A stretch of DNA of 39,696 nt from a virus. Below are positions 16,876 through 24,234 of the stretch, piece by piece. How positions within the stretch are numbered: position 1 is the first letter of the stretch; each line of letters opens with the position of its first letter. A program made the translations under genes and the position numbers. The stretch lies in the IMG/VR virus record IMGVR_UViG_3300045995_000227, positions 1 through 39,696 of that record; one strand, given 5' to 3'. Below the pieces are notes generated by a model. The model was not told where the DNA came from, ran no database searches, and saw only the letters and a program-made list of their open reading frames with translations.

Positions 16876-17076
16876 ATAGATAAACTAATTGAGATAGATG
16901 CACTGTTAAAGTCGAAGTACGCCGAACGACATAGTATCGACGAATCACTAATCGACGAGAGTATTCTTCAAATCCTCCACCAGCGTGCTGTGAGGATTTG
17001 TTATGGGAGCCGAGGTATAAATGAAGAGGATGACGAATCCAGTATTCCTGGAGACGACACACTTCCAGCTTTCTGA
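16876..17076 (+). CDS. Possible small protein (66 aa) with non-canonical AUA start
   Basis: The 200-nt gap before the protease gene is open in one frame from 16864 to a stop at 17074-17076. It reads as a plausible charged helix (IDKLIEIDALLKSKYAERHS, then an acidic tail). There is no ATG, GTG or TTG at its head. An AGGAG at 16862-16866 lies 9 nt before an ATA codon. The reading overlaps the next gene by 56 nt. Because an AUU start seems to be used elsewhere in this genome (21755), initiation at AUA is worth considering, but this could equally be a decayed gene or chance. Confidence 0.3.
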   Translation: MDKLIEIDALLKSKYAERHSIDESLIDESILQILHQRAVRICYGSRGINEEDDESSIPGDDTLPAF

Positions 17077-18571
17077 TGAACAAGCTGAGTGCCTAAAGCT
17101 AGAGATGGCCGAATTTAAAGAGTCGGCGTCTCCTGCTACAAAGGCGTTCAATGTGCGCATCAATGCAATTCATGCTGGGATGACAAAAAACTTTCATACC
17201 TTTCCCCTCGAAGAACTGGAACTTTCAGTAGAGAAGTGGACAAAGCCTTATGGCAAGCCAATTCTCAAGAACCATGATATCTTTGAGGAACCGCTCGGTC
17301 GGATAAAAGAAGCTAACGTCCTCCGGTTTAGTGACACTGATGGTGTTCTATCGGTTGTGGCATCTGTGCCTGACCAAGATGCGGTACAAAAGATTTATGA
17401 CCAACGGTACGCTACAGTTAGTGTAGGAGTCATGTCCAGCAATGTGTCATGTAGCGTTTGTGGCCAGAACTGGTTTGATGATGACTGTGACTGTGACCAT
17501 ACTGTTGGACGCAAATATGTCAATGAGGATAGTGGAGACGAAACATTGTGCTCTGCCATTATCAGAGACATAGAACCTGTAGAAGTTTCCTTTGTCAACT
17601 TACCCGCAGACTGTAGCGCTGATAGGTATGCTGGTGTAGTTCACATTGGAGAATCCGAAGGTTTTGAATTCTACGCTGACGGAGATGAGGGTGTCATCCC
17701 CAAAAGCAAACGGAAGTCAGATAAGAAAACTGACAATATTGCGCTCGCATTAAAGGAATCTTGGAATGAATTCCTGAGTCTACTCAACTCCGAGGGAGAA
17801 GATGAATCCCCTATGAAGAAAAAGGATGAGGAGACCCTAACTCAAGACGCTAGTTCTGTGGAGGAAACCCTTATAGATGCAGAATCAACTAGAGACGACT
17901 CCGTTGTACCAGACGGAGAAGAAGCGGTTACCGAGGAAACGAATGTCAGTGAAGGCCCAGAAGAGACGGATACGTCTGATGAGGACTCCGTTGTAACGGA
18001 TTCCAATGAAGATATAACTGCTTTAGAAGGTTATTTTGCTACAGACGAGACTGAAGTTGTTGAATCTGATGAACCTGCGGTTGAGGTTAAAGAATCAGCT
18101 GAAGAGGATTCTAGGGTCACCGGACTACAGAACAAAGTACAAGAACTTGAGGCCGACAATTCTACGCTTAGAGCTAGTCTCCAGGCAGAGGAAGATGCTG
18201 CGGGAAAATGGGCAAAGAACGTCCGCTCTATTATCTCTCAGCACGTCGTAGACCTCAGGCTCATTCTAGAAAAGGCTGAAGGCAAAGACATGGAAGGTCT
18301 AGAGGAATTCTATTCCAAAGTGACCGTCAAGTCAATGCTTGAAGAACTTAAAGAACTCCGCAAGGAGTTTAAAGCCAAAGACTTCAGCATCGCTGTTAAT
18401 ATTAGCAACTCTGGGATTCTACCGAGAGAAACACTGACTGAGGCTTTGTCCCCAGTACCAGTAGTACACGACAGTGATAGCACAAGCGAGGAAGCGACAC
18501 CACTAGGTGAATTGGACGACAACGAACTAGTGGAATCGTTTACCAAGCTACTTTCTAATAGACGACCTTAA
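17021..18571 (+). CDS. Prohead serine protease fused to acidic scaffold-like region
   Basis: Residues 1-215 match the phage prohead protease (assemblin-like) pattern. KPILKNHDIFEEPLGRI supplies His85, YATVSVGV supplies the nucleophile Ser134, and EVSFVNLPADCSADRYAG closes the fold. A Cys-rich insert just after the Ser strand (Cys144, Cys147, Cys156, Cys158, His160) could bind zinc. Residues about 255-375 are highly acidic and low-complexity; about 378-465 form a predicted coiled coil. This layout suits a self-cleaving protease plus internal scaffold that is destroyed on maturation. GAGGT precedes the ATG. The 516-residue length is explained by the fusion. Confidence 0.83.
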   Translation: MKRMTNPVFLETTHFQLSDEQAECLKLEMAEFKESASPATKAFNVRINAIHAGMTKNFHTFPLEELELSVEKWTKPYGKPILKNHDIFEEPLGRIKEANVLRFSDTDGVLSVVASVPDQDAVQKIYDQRYATVSVGVMSSNVSCSVCGQNWFDDDCDCDHTVGRKYVNEDSGDETLCSAIIRDIEPVEVSFVNLPADCSADRYAGVVHIGESEGFEFYADGDEGVIPKSKRKSDKKTDNIALALKESWNEFLSLLNSEGEDESPMKKKDEETLTQDASSVEETLIDAESTRDDSVVPDGEEAVTEETNVSEGPEETDTSDEDSVVTDSNEDITALEGYFATDETEVVESDEPAVEVKESAEEDSRVTGLQNKVQELEADNSTLRASLQAEEDAAGKWAKNVRSIISQHVVDLRLILEKAEGKDMEGLEEFYSKVTVKSMLEELKELRKEFKAKDFSIAVNISNSGILPRETLTEALSPVPVVHDSDSTSEEATPLGELDDNELVESFTKLLSNRRP

Positions 18572-18587
18572 GGAAAGGTCATAAGGA

Positions 18588-19349
18588 ATGGCTAAAGCAT
18601 CCTATAAGAAAGTCTATGGTAAAACTACAGCTGACATCATGGTGTCTGAAGGCATCGCGCCAGCCACGTATTTTTTCCCAGACGATTCTCTCCCAACCTT
18701 GTGGTACCACTCATTTGAGGACCAACGCTACGAGGTATTAATCCCTAAAGGGACTATTCTAGCTCTCAAGGTTGATGGAGCAGATGGTGCTTATACTCCG
18801 GTATTCACTATTTGTGACATGACTGCTAACCCTGTTGGTGTGGCACAGTATCATCTGTTCCGCCCCTTCGATAAAGGTACGAGCCAGGGCGCTGGCTGGA
18901 TTCGTAGAGGTTACATCAAGTATCCCTACATTCCATCCGTACTGGACCCGTATACTGCTACAGTTTCTCCAGGAGACTACGTCAGGTCCGACCATCTTGG
19001 TCGCTTCTGCAAATGGGCAGAGTTCAATGCTGCTCATTCGTTAGGCTCCGCTACAACGAAAATCGTTGGACAAATCATCGACATCCAGAAATTCGGAGTC
19101 ACATTTGACACCCAGCTGATGGAATATCTTACATGGCCGCATTCTCACTATGAAGATGACTTCGCTGGAAAACTGAATACACTGACACAAGATCGTCCCG
19201 GTGTTCTCGCTACAGCAGACTATGTCGCTATGTACGAAACCGGAGTTACTACTTCCCCCATGCTTAATACTGAAGCTGGCGAAGGTATTGATGACGCTCT
19301 TGACCGCTACGGGAGCCAGGGCATGGTTACCATTGCTCTGATGCTCTAG
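18588..19349 (+). CDS. Probable head decoration or capsid-associated protein, 253 aa
   Basis: Lies between the protease-scaffold gene and the major capsid gene, the normal place for a head decoration/stabilisation protein. RBS AAGGAAAGG; 16-nt gap to the capsid gene. The sequence is beta-rich, without cysteines apart from isolated ones, with phrases such as YEVLIPKGTILAL, ANPVGVAQYHLFRPFDKG, TVSPGDYVRSDHLGRF and KIVGQIIDIQKFG. These recall beta-tulip or beta-barrel decoration proteins where a kick-off PKGT-like strand and a late GRxL/V-type strand occur. At 253 residues it is longer than lambda gpD-like proteins. Position is the main evidence. Confidence 0.6.
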   Translation: MAKASYKKVYGKTTADIMVSEGIAPATYFFPDDSLPTLWYHSFEDQRYEVLIPKGTILALKVDGADGAYTPVFTICDMTANPVGVAQYHLFRPFDKGTSQGAGWIRRGYIKYPYIPSVLDPYTATVSPGDYVRSDHLGRFCKWAEFNAAHSLGSATTKIVGQIIDIQKFGVTFDTQLMEYLTWPHSHYEDDFAGKLNTLTQDRPGVLATADYVAMYETGVTTSPMLNTEAGEGIDDALDRYGSQGMVTIALML

Positions 19350-19365
19350 AAAGGGTGTATTCAAT

Positions 19366-20460
19366 ATGAAAACTCTAAAAGAAATGCTTGCCGACAAAAA
19401 TATTACCGAACGCGAAGTTCTAGCTCAGGCTATTTCTCGTAACGGAAAATATACCTATAAGGATGAAACTGGCAGAGAACTTGAAGGCCGTATCACTATC
19501 AAAGAGGCTTTCTCGACTCCTGACGCTTCAATCCTTTTCCCCAAGGTCATCCAGAATGTCCTAGAAGAAGCTTCTGAGCCAATGAGAATCATCACACCGC
19601 TACTTACAGTCATCCGTACCGACGGACGTGCTGTTGAGTTTCCGGCAGTTGGTGCTCTCCGCGCATCTGAAGTACCTGAAGGTCAGGAATACCCGGACCA
19701 GAGTTTAGTCTTTGAGCGTAGGCTCGAAGGTAAAATCTCTAAAAAAGGTCTGAAAGTACCCCTTACTGATGAAGTCATCGCTGATTCTCAGTGGGATATT
19801 GTTGGTCTGCACCTTCGTGCTGCTGGCCGTGCTATGCAGCGCCTAAAAGAAAGTATCGCTCAGGAAAGGTTTGAGTCAGAAGCTGTCGTTGTGCTTACAA
19901 ACGACATAACATCTTCTCCTCACGTCTATGAGACAACTGGTGTTGACAATGCTACCTCACCGGCTGCCAACGGCTCCTTTAGTCTTATGGATATCCTCTC
20001 TCTTGCTGGCGAACTTATTGCTGACGAACGTAACTTCACACATCTAATTATGCACCCTCTGGCTTGGGTTTTGCTTGCCAAAGACCCAGTGGTGCGTCAG
20101 TTCCAAATCTATGGGGACCGAAGCGTCTATTCGGCACAGCTGCCTAAAGGTCGAAACCTTTACAGTGACAGTGCCTTTGTCAGTATGTTCCCATGGGTTC
20201 CGTCTATCATTCTCTCACCATACGTAAAATGGGATACTTCAGGAACCTATCCGGTAACTGATATTTATGCCATTGATGCCGAAGATATCGGCTCCTTACT
20301 AGTGCGTGAAGATGTTATTACGGAACGGTTTGATGACCCAACCCGCGACATCCAGACTTTGAAGCTCAAAGAACGGTATGACATTGTGGTTTATGGAGAG
20401 CGTCAAATCAAGCTGGCGGAGAATGTGGTAGTGACTCGTAACTACGAGGCATTTGCCTAG
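19366..20460 (+). CDS. Major capsid protein (HK97 fold)
   Basis: At 364 residues this is a usual size, and it directly follows protease and decoration genes. Visible HK97-like elements: an N-terminal helical stretch, IITPLLTVIRTDGRAVEFPAV (N-arm/E-loop entry), SLVFERRLEGKISKKGLKVP (strand that follows the E-loop), a spine helix VIADSQWDIVGLHLRAAGRAM, and LIADERNFTHLIMHPLAW (A-domain motif common in capsid proteins). It forms the icosahedral shell. The preceding protease suggests N-terminal processing, but no cleavage site can be assigned by eye. RBS AAAGGGTG. Confidence 0.82.
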   Translation: MKTLKEMLADKNITEREVLAQAISRNGKYTYKDETGRELEGRITIKEAFSTPDASILFPKVIQNVLEEASEPMRIITPLLTVIRTDGRAVEFPAVGALRASEVPEGQEYPDQSLVFERRLEGKISKKGLKVPLTDEVIADSQWDIVGLHLRAAGRAMQRLKESIAQERFESEAVVVLTNDITSSPHVYETTGVDNATSPAANGSFSLMDILSLAGELIADERNFTHLIMHPLAWVLLAKDPVVRQFQIYGDRSVYSAQLPKGRNLYSDSAFVSMFPWVPSIILSPYVKWDTSGTYPVTDIYAIDAEDIGSLLVREDVITERFDDPTRDIQTLKLKERYDIVVYGERQIKLAENVVVTRNYEAFA

Positions 20461-20491
20461 AAGCCATACCTAGCAAATAACTAGGATTGAA

Positions 20492-20531
20492 ACAAGGGGT
20501 GGGTCAGATATCGTGCTGCCTCACCCCTTGT
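20492..20531 (+). terminator. Stem-loop after the major capsid gene
   Basis: ACAAGGGGTG pairs perfectly with CACCCCTTGT (10 bp) around a 20-nt loop, 32 nt after the capsid stop. No U-tract follows, so it may be a rho-independent terminator of unusual form, or an mRNA 3' stability/processing hairpin that raises capsid mRNA relative to downstream genes. It is close to the ribosome site (GGGAGGG) of the next gene. Confidence 0.55.
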
Positions 20532-20553
20532 CTCCTAAAGAGGGAGGGTTGCC

Positions 20554-20928
20554 ATGGGGCAGGTCAGACCAGGCGACATTGTATCTATAAAGAATCCTGA
20601 AAGAAACTCCCTTGTTAAAGCCGGAAGGTTGAATTTGAGAGCCCCAAATAATATAGCAGCAATAGTGCCAGACGATATATCAAAAAAGGACCTGGTGCTT
20701 TTGGACAGTCTTAGTGAATGGGGCATCATAAATATAAATGGAAATCCTACCGGCCCTCTTTTTTCGGTAGACCCTTTGGAGGAACATCTACTAAACGAAT
20801 ACTTGACACTAGACGTAAAAGAGTCCATAAGCCTAATCTCAAAAGTAAACACCGAGCGCAAAGATAATCTCCTCCAATATGAAAAGGGTCACAAAAATAG
20901 AAAGACTGTACTGAAGGCATTCGAATGA
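20554..20928 (+). CDS. Hypothetical protein in head module, 124 aa
   Basis: Starts with ATG after AGGGAGGG and overlaps the next gene by 4 nt (ATGA). The N-terminal half has beta character with Gly/Pro turns (MGQVRPGDIVSIKNPERN); the C-terminal half is charged and probably helical. No cysteines or membrane spans. The position after the capsid gene suggests a head-completion or neck-type protein, but I do not recognise a family. Confidence 0.58.
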   Translation: MGQVRPGDIVSIKNPERNSLVKAGRLNLRAPNNIAAIVPDDISKKDLVLLDSLSEWGIININGNPTGPLFSVDPLEEHLLNEYLTLDVKESISLISKVNTERKDNLLQYEKGHKNRKTVLKAFE

Positions 20929-21662
20929 AGCTAGGTTGTAATCCAGACCCTATAGATAACAAAGACATTCTTCTAGGAAGTTTCTTAGATTTTTCTAAGC
21001 CTATCCCAGATGAAATGAGCTATTTTGAATGGGCTCCTATCCCCGGGGATCAAGGCAAAGTAGGCTCTTGCGTTGGTTGGGGTTGCAGCCAAGTCAAGAT
21101 GACCGTTGATAAACTCAACAATGAGTATGAACCGCTTTCTCCACTTTGGTTGTACGACAAATGTAAACAATCAGATGATGACCCTTATGCTGAAGGCACT
21201 GTCATCAGAGCAGCCATGAGGGTAATGGCAAAAGAGGGGTGTTGTCCTTCCCGCTTAGTCCCAGATGATAATACTTACTATTTCGGGAAATATGCCTCTC
21301 TAGATATAGACCCAATCCAAATACGTCCATTCCGTATTAGGACCTACGCTAGGCTACTAACCATTGATGAAATGTGTCGTGCCCTAGCTCAAAATGGTCC
21401 ATTCGCTATGGGCATACAAGTCACTGACGAATTTGAAACAACTTCAGCTGCAGGATTTGTACCCGTACATTTCACTAAAATATTAGGTGGACATTGTATC
21501 GGGGTAATTGGATATAATCTCCCCCAACAATGGTTCCTCATCATCAATTCCTGGAACACGTCTTGGGCAAATGGTGGGTTCGCAAAAATCCCCTTTGAAT
21601 ACTGGCAAAGATTTGGCATGGACGCTTGGGGAATTATTGATATAAGTCCAAACGAGGCTTAA
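20925..21662 (+). CDS. Papain-like (C1 family) cysteine protease
   Basis: The catalytic triad of a papain-fold peptidase is visible. Gln43 and Cys49 lie in DQGKVGSCVGW (oxyanion Gln and nucleophile), His190 in GGHCIGVIGY, and Asn208 in LIINSWNTSWANGGFAKIP, the classic N-S-W...G-G-F motif. The length (245 residues) suits a protease domain without a propeptide or signal peptide, so it is probably cytoplasmic or packaged in the virion. It may process structural proteins, degrade a host protein, or be injected. It follows, with an ATGA overlap, a small head-module protein. A papain-type enzyme within a phage structural operon is uncommon. Confidence 0.85.
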   Translation: MKLGCNPDPIDNKDILLGSFLDFSKPIPDEMSYFEWAPIPGDQGKVGSCVGWGCSQVKMTVDKLNNEYEPLSPLWLYDKCKQSDDDPYAEGTVIRAAMRVMAKEGCCPSRLVPDDNTYYFGKYASLDIDPIQIRPFRIRTYARLLTIDEMCRALAQNGPFAMGIQVTDEFETTSAAGFVPVHFTKILGGHCIGVIGYNLPQQWFLIINSWNTSWANGGFAKIPFEYWQRFGMDAWGIIDISPNEA

Positions 21663-21702
21663 GGTTATTTAAGCTGAGTTGTTATAAGCCCAAATGAGGC
21701 TT
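21641..21702 (+). repeat. Near-identical 20-nt direct repeats around the papain-like gene stop
   Basis: The 20 bases at 21641-21660, covering the last codons of the protease, recur at 21683-21702 with 18 of 20 matching, 42 nt apart. The second copy is non-coding and can form a short AAGCC/GGCTT hairpin. It is probably a local duplication by slippage or recombination that left a remnant of the old gene end. Confidence 0.65.
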
Positions 21703-21710
21703 TCAATTTA

Positions 21711-21730
21711 TTCTCTACAGATATAGAGAA
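21711..21730 (+). promoter_or_regulatory. Stem-loop upstream of the AUU-start gene
   Basis: TTCTCTA pairs with TAGAGAA around a 6-nt loop, ending 13 nt before the AGGAG ribosome site of the gene starting at 21755. The position allows an effect on ribosome access or mRNA stability; no function is demonstrated. Confidence 0.35.
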
Positions 21731-21754
21731 ACCTCTTTCCTATAGGAGCGTGAT

Positions 21755-22219
21755 ATTATCGCTGTTACAGCAAAACTTTACGGCAACTATCTTTACAAGG
21801 CAATGGCTAATGACCAGGCCCTAGCCATTAAGTGGACAGCCAACACAATAAAGTGCATTCTATGCACTGCTTCTTATACCCCGAACCAGAACACACATGT
21901 GTTCTATGGTACTGTCACTAGTGAATGCGCTCAGACAAATGGGTATACTACTGGTGGAGTTACAGTAGGACCAACAGGGGCAACCTTGACCTACGACACT
22001 ACCAATACGGTTGTCATTGCTGACCTCACAGATGCTCAGTGGACCAGTGCTACCATCTCAGCCCAATATGCGGTGCTTTATGATTTGAGTTCTGGCACTC
22101 AGGCTTCCGGTCAGGTTCTTATTGGCTATGTGAACTTTGGAGATACCATGAGTTCTTCTAACGGTACTTTCACAGTTCAGTGGTCAACAGGTGGAGTAGT
22201 TAGAGTTACAGTTACATAG
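21755..22219 (+). CDS. Small virion-type protein (154 aa) with probable AUU start codon
   Basis: The first ATG in frame is at 21803, but it has no usable ribosome site. The open frame extends upstream to 21755 as (ATT)-IAVTAKLYGNYLYKA, and AGGAG at 21744-21748 is ideally spaced (6 nt) to the ATT codon. The extended N terminus (AVTAKLYGN, then TIKCILCTASYTPNQNTH) matches a widespread family of phage virion proteins that start M-A-V-T-A-K-.-Y-G and continue with D-T-I-K-V-.-L-.-T-S-.-Y-T-P-N-Q. The rest is beta-rich. The family is structural, with unclear exact role. The gene is followed by a strong terminator. Confidence 0.75.
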   Translation: MIAVTAKLYGNYLYKAMANDQALAIKWTANTIKCILCTASYTPNQNTHVFYGTVTSECAQTNGYTTGGVTVGPTGATLTYDTTNTVVIADLTDAQWTSATISAQYAVLYDLSSGTQASGQVLIGYVNFGDTMSSSNGTFTVQWSTGGVVRVTVT

Positions 22220-22253
22220 CCTGTACACTCTTTTCAATGTCTCCCCGACAAGG

Positions 22254-22302
22254 AAGAATGGAGCCCCCGAGCCCTTTGGGACAGAGGGGTTCCATTCTTT
22301 TT
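22254..22302 (+). terminator. Strong rho-independent terminator
   Basis: AAGAATGGA (22254-22262) pairs with TCCATTCTT (22291-22299) and the stem extends inward through GCCCC/GGGGT, giving 14 bp with one G-U pair, followed by a T-run (TTTTT). It ends the head-module transcription unit and separates it from the adsorption-gene block. Confidence 0.88.
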
Positions 22303-22338
22303 CAGTTTAGAAGTTGAAAACAAAGGATAGGAATAAGA

Positions 22339-22980
22339 ATGCCTGAAGAAATGATGAGTTGGGACAAGAGAGTTCTAATATCAATTCCAACAGCAGGAGA
22401 TATAAGGGCAGAAGCAGTAGGTTGGGTTGTAAGAACTGTTAGAGATGCTCACGAACATGGTTATCATGCTGGGTTAGATATCACAATAGCCACTCATCCA
22501 ATTGACTTTATTCGCAACAACCAAATATCAGGATTTCTGGGAACAAACTTCAACTATATATTTCTTCTAGACTCAGATTGTGTTCCTATGGATGGAACAG
22601 TAGAAAAGCTTTTGGCATATGACTTAGATATAGTAGGTTCTATTGCTCCTGGAATGGTAGAAGGCAGAGTAGTATACACTGCCGCCACCAGAGAAAGAGA
22701 AGTCGGGGAAAGAAAGTTTAGAATGCTCACTCCTGATAATGAAGATTTGCCCAAAGGATTACAAGAAATAGATGGTATTGGTGCTACTGGTATTCTAATA
22801 AAGCGCGAAGTATTTGAGAAGATACCTTATCCTTGGTACAAAGTAGTAGTCACCCCAGATAACATAATTGACATGGGGGAAGACTTCTTCTTCTGTGCAA
22901 AAGCCATAGAATATGGCTACAAGATATTTGCAGATTTTGATTTGCGGCAAAAGCATTATAAGATAGTGCCTTTGTCATAG
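22339..22980 (+). CDS. Glycosyltransferase, GT-A fold (GT2-like)
   Basis: The protein has the order expected for a GT-A enzyme. RVLISIPTAG at the N terminus is the first nucleotide-binding strand, followed by helices. FLLDSDCVP (Asp78-Ser-Asp80) is the DXD metal/nucleotide-sugar site. GATGILIKREVFEKI and MGEDFFFCAKAIEYGYKIFA match the acceptor-side ED motif. It has 213 residues, compact but complete, with no membrane span. It starts the unit after the terminator, just before the spike genes. It may glycosylate a virion protein, DNA or host surface; the target is not deducible from sequence. RBS GGATAGGAA. Confidence 0.8.
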   Translation: MPEEMMSWDKRVLISIPTAGDIRAEAVGWVVRTVRDAHEHGYHAGLDITIATHPIDFIRNNQISGFLGTNFNYIFLLDSDCVPMDGTVEKLLAYDLDIVGSIAPGMVEGRVVYTAATREREVGERKFRMLTPDNEDLPKGLQEIDGIGATGILIKREVFEKIPYPWYKVVVTPDNIIDMGEDFFFCAKAIEYGYKIFADFDLRQKHYKIVPLS

Positions 22981-23001
22981 TAAAAAGCCAGGAGTAAAGT
23001 T

Positions 23002-24234
23002 ATGGCATATACACATTCAACAACTATACGTTGGGTTGATACTGGAATCATCCCACTCACAGACACTGGTGGGGGCACCTATCTCAATGATATGCGTTTC
23101 TTTTCACCCGCAAGGACGAACCTATGCACTAACCCAATGGCTTATGATGGTAGTGCTAATGGGCAGTTAGACCAGTGGACCAATTCTTCTACTATAGCGG
23201 GGACTCCCACATATACCTGTGTTAATGGTGTACAACGCATACAGTACACGGGTGTGGCTGGAGATGCTGCCGGTGATAAGGAGCTTATATTTTGGCTTGC
23301 TGTTGGTGGGTTTGCTGTTGGAGACCCAGTAACTCTGCAGGCTGTTATGAGTGGTTCATCAACAGGTGTTACTGTTCGTCTTGTGTCACTCACGACTCCA
23401 GGTTACGCTACCATTGCTGATACTACGGTTACTCTTACTGCAACTCCCACAGTCAATGTTGCCACGGGGGTAATTGGGGCTGGAGGAACAGGTATGCGCA
23501 TGTACGTTAGAGTATCCAATATAGGCACTGGCGGTGTAGTTGATTTGTCATTCACTAAGGTAATGGCGGAGAAGTCTTCCATCCTCACCCCCTACTTCGA
23601 TGGCAACACTCCTGGTTGCGCCTGGTCCAGTACGGCTGACGCAAGTACCAGTGTGTGGGCGGCAAACGTGTTGCGCTTCCCCACAGGAACGCATCTCGCA
23701 GCGGAGAATGGGACGGTTGCTTTCCGTGGTGCCTCATTGTGGCCTGGGGACTTTGTTCCGGTGGACCCACTACAGTGGTTCGGCACGAATAACGCGAAAG
23801 TCGGGGTACACCAATCTACTGGCCGAACCTACTTGTACTTGCTCAACGGTTCTACCTCCGACTACCACGCCAACGCGTGGTTGGCTGGTACGGCGCACTC
23901 CTTTGTGGCGCGCTGGTCTAACCCGAGTACGGCGACTTATTATCTGGATGTCGATGGCGTGTCGGACGCGGGACGTACGGGTGTTACAGCCACCATCGGC
24001 ACGTTAACCGACTTCTGGGTTGGTGCGACAAACCTAGGAGTGCGTCAGCCATACGCCTATATCGGCCCCGTTATAGTGTCCCCCTCATACAAGTCCGACG
24101 CCTGGGTTGCTGCCATCCAAGCCAATAATGGTGCTGCCTTTTCTGACACTGCACTATTACTGGGGAGCTTCATGGAAATCGGGGATATGCTCATTCCGCT
24201 GAAGAGTGATAATCTTGCCTGGGTAAAACGTTAG
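23002..24234 (+). CDS. Modular carbohydrate-binding tail protein (CBM/lectin-like), chimeric composition
   Basis: A 410-residue beta-rich protein. Residues about 35-195 resemble a CBM4/9-type jelly roll: an N-P start (RTNLCTNPMAYDGS), then FWLAVGGFAVGDPVTL and MRMYVRVSN. TPYFDGNTPGCAWSSTADAS at about 196-215 is a junction phrase common in phage adsorption proteins. Residues about 225-400 resemble a concanavalin/LamG-like fold (HSFVARWSNPSTATYYLDVD). DNA from about 23585 to the end is GC-rich while the 5' part is AT-richer, so the C-terminal module seems exchanged. Likely a receptor-binding or chaperone-like part of the tail. Confidence 0.65.
   Translation: MAYTHSTTIRWVDTGIIPLTDTGGGTYLNDMRFFSPARTNLCTNPMAYDGSANGQLDQWTNSSTIAGTPTYTCVNGVQRIQYTGVAGDAAGDKELIFWLAVGGFAVGDPVTLQAVMSGSSTGVTVRLVSLTTPGYATIADTTVTLTATPTVNVATGVIGAGGTGMRMYVRVSNIGTGGVVDLSFTKVMAEKSSILTPYFDGNTPGCAWSSTADASTSVWAANVLRFPTGTHLAAENGTVAFRGASLWPGDFVPVDPLQWFGTNNAKVGVHQSTGRTYLYLLNGSTSDYHANAWLAGTAHSFVARWSNPSTATYYLDVDGVSDAGRTGVTATIGTLTDFWVGATNLGVRQPYAYIGPVIVSPSYKSDAWVAAIQANNGAAFSDTALLLGSFMEIGDMLIPLKSDNLAWVKR

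Noticed and set aside
16821-17020. Frameshift fusion of the portal to the small downstream frame
   Set aside because: The small frame is closed by a stop at 16861-16863 before the portal stop could be bypassed, so no continuous shift is possible.
21803-21805. ATG as start of the small virion protein
   Set aside because: The only AAGG is 2 nt away and the family-typical AVTAKLYGN segment lies upstream in the same open frame.
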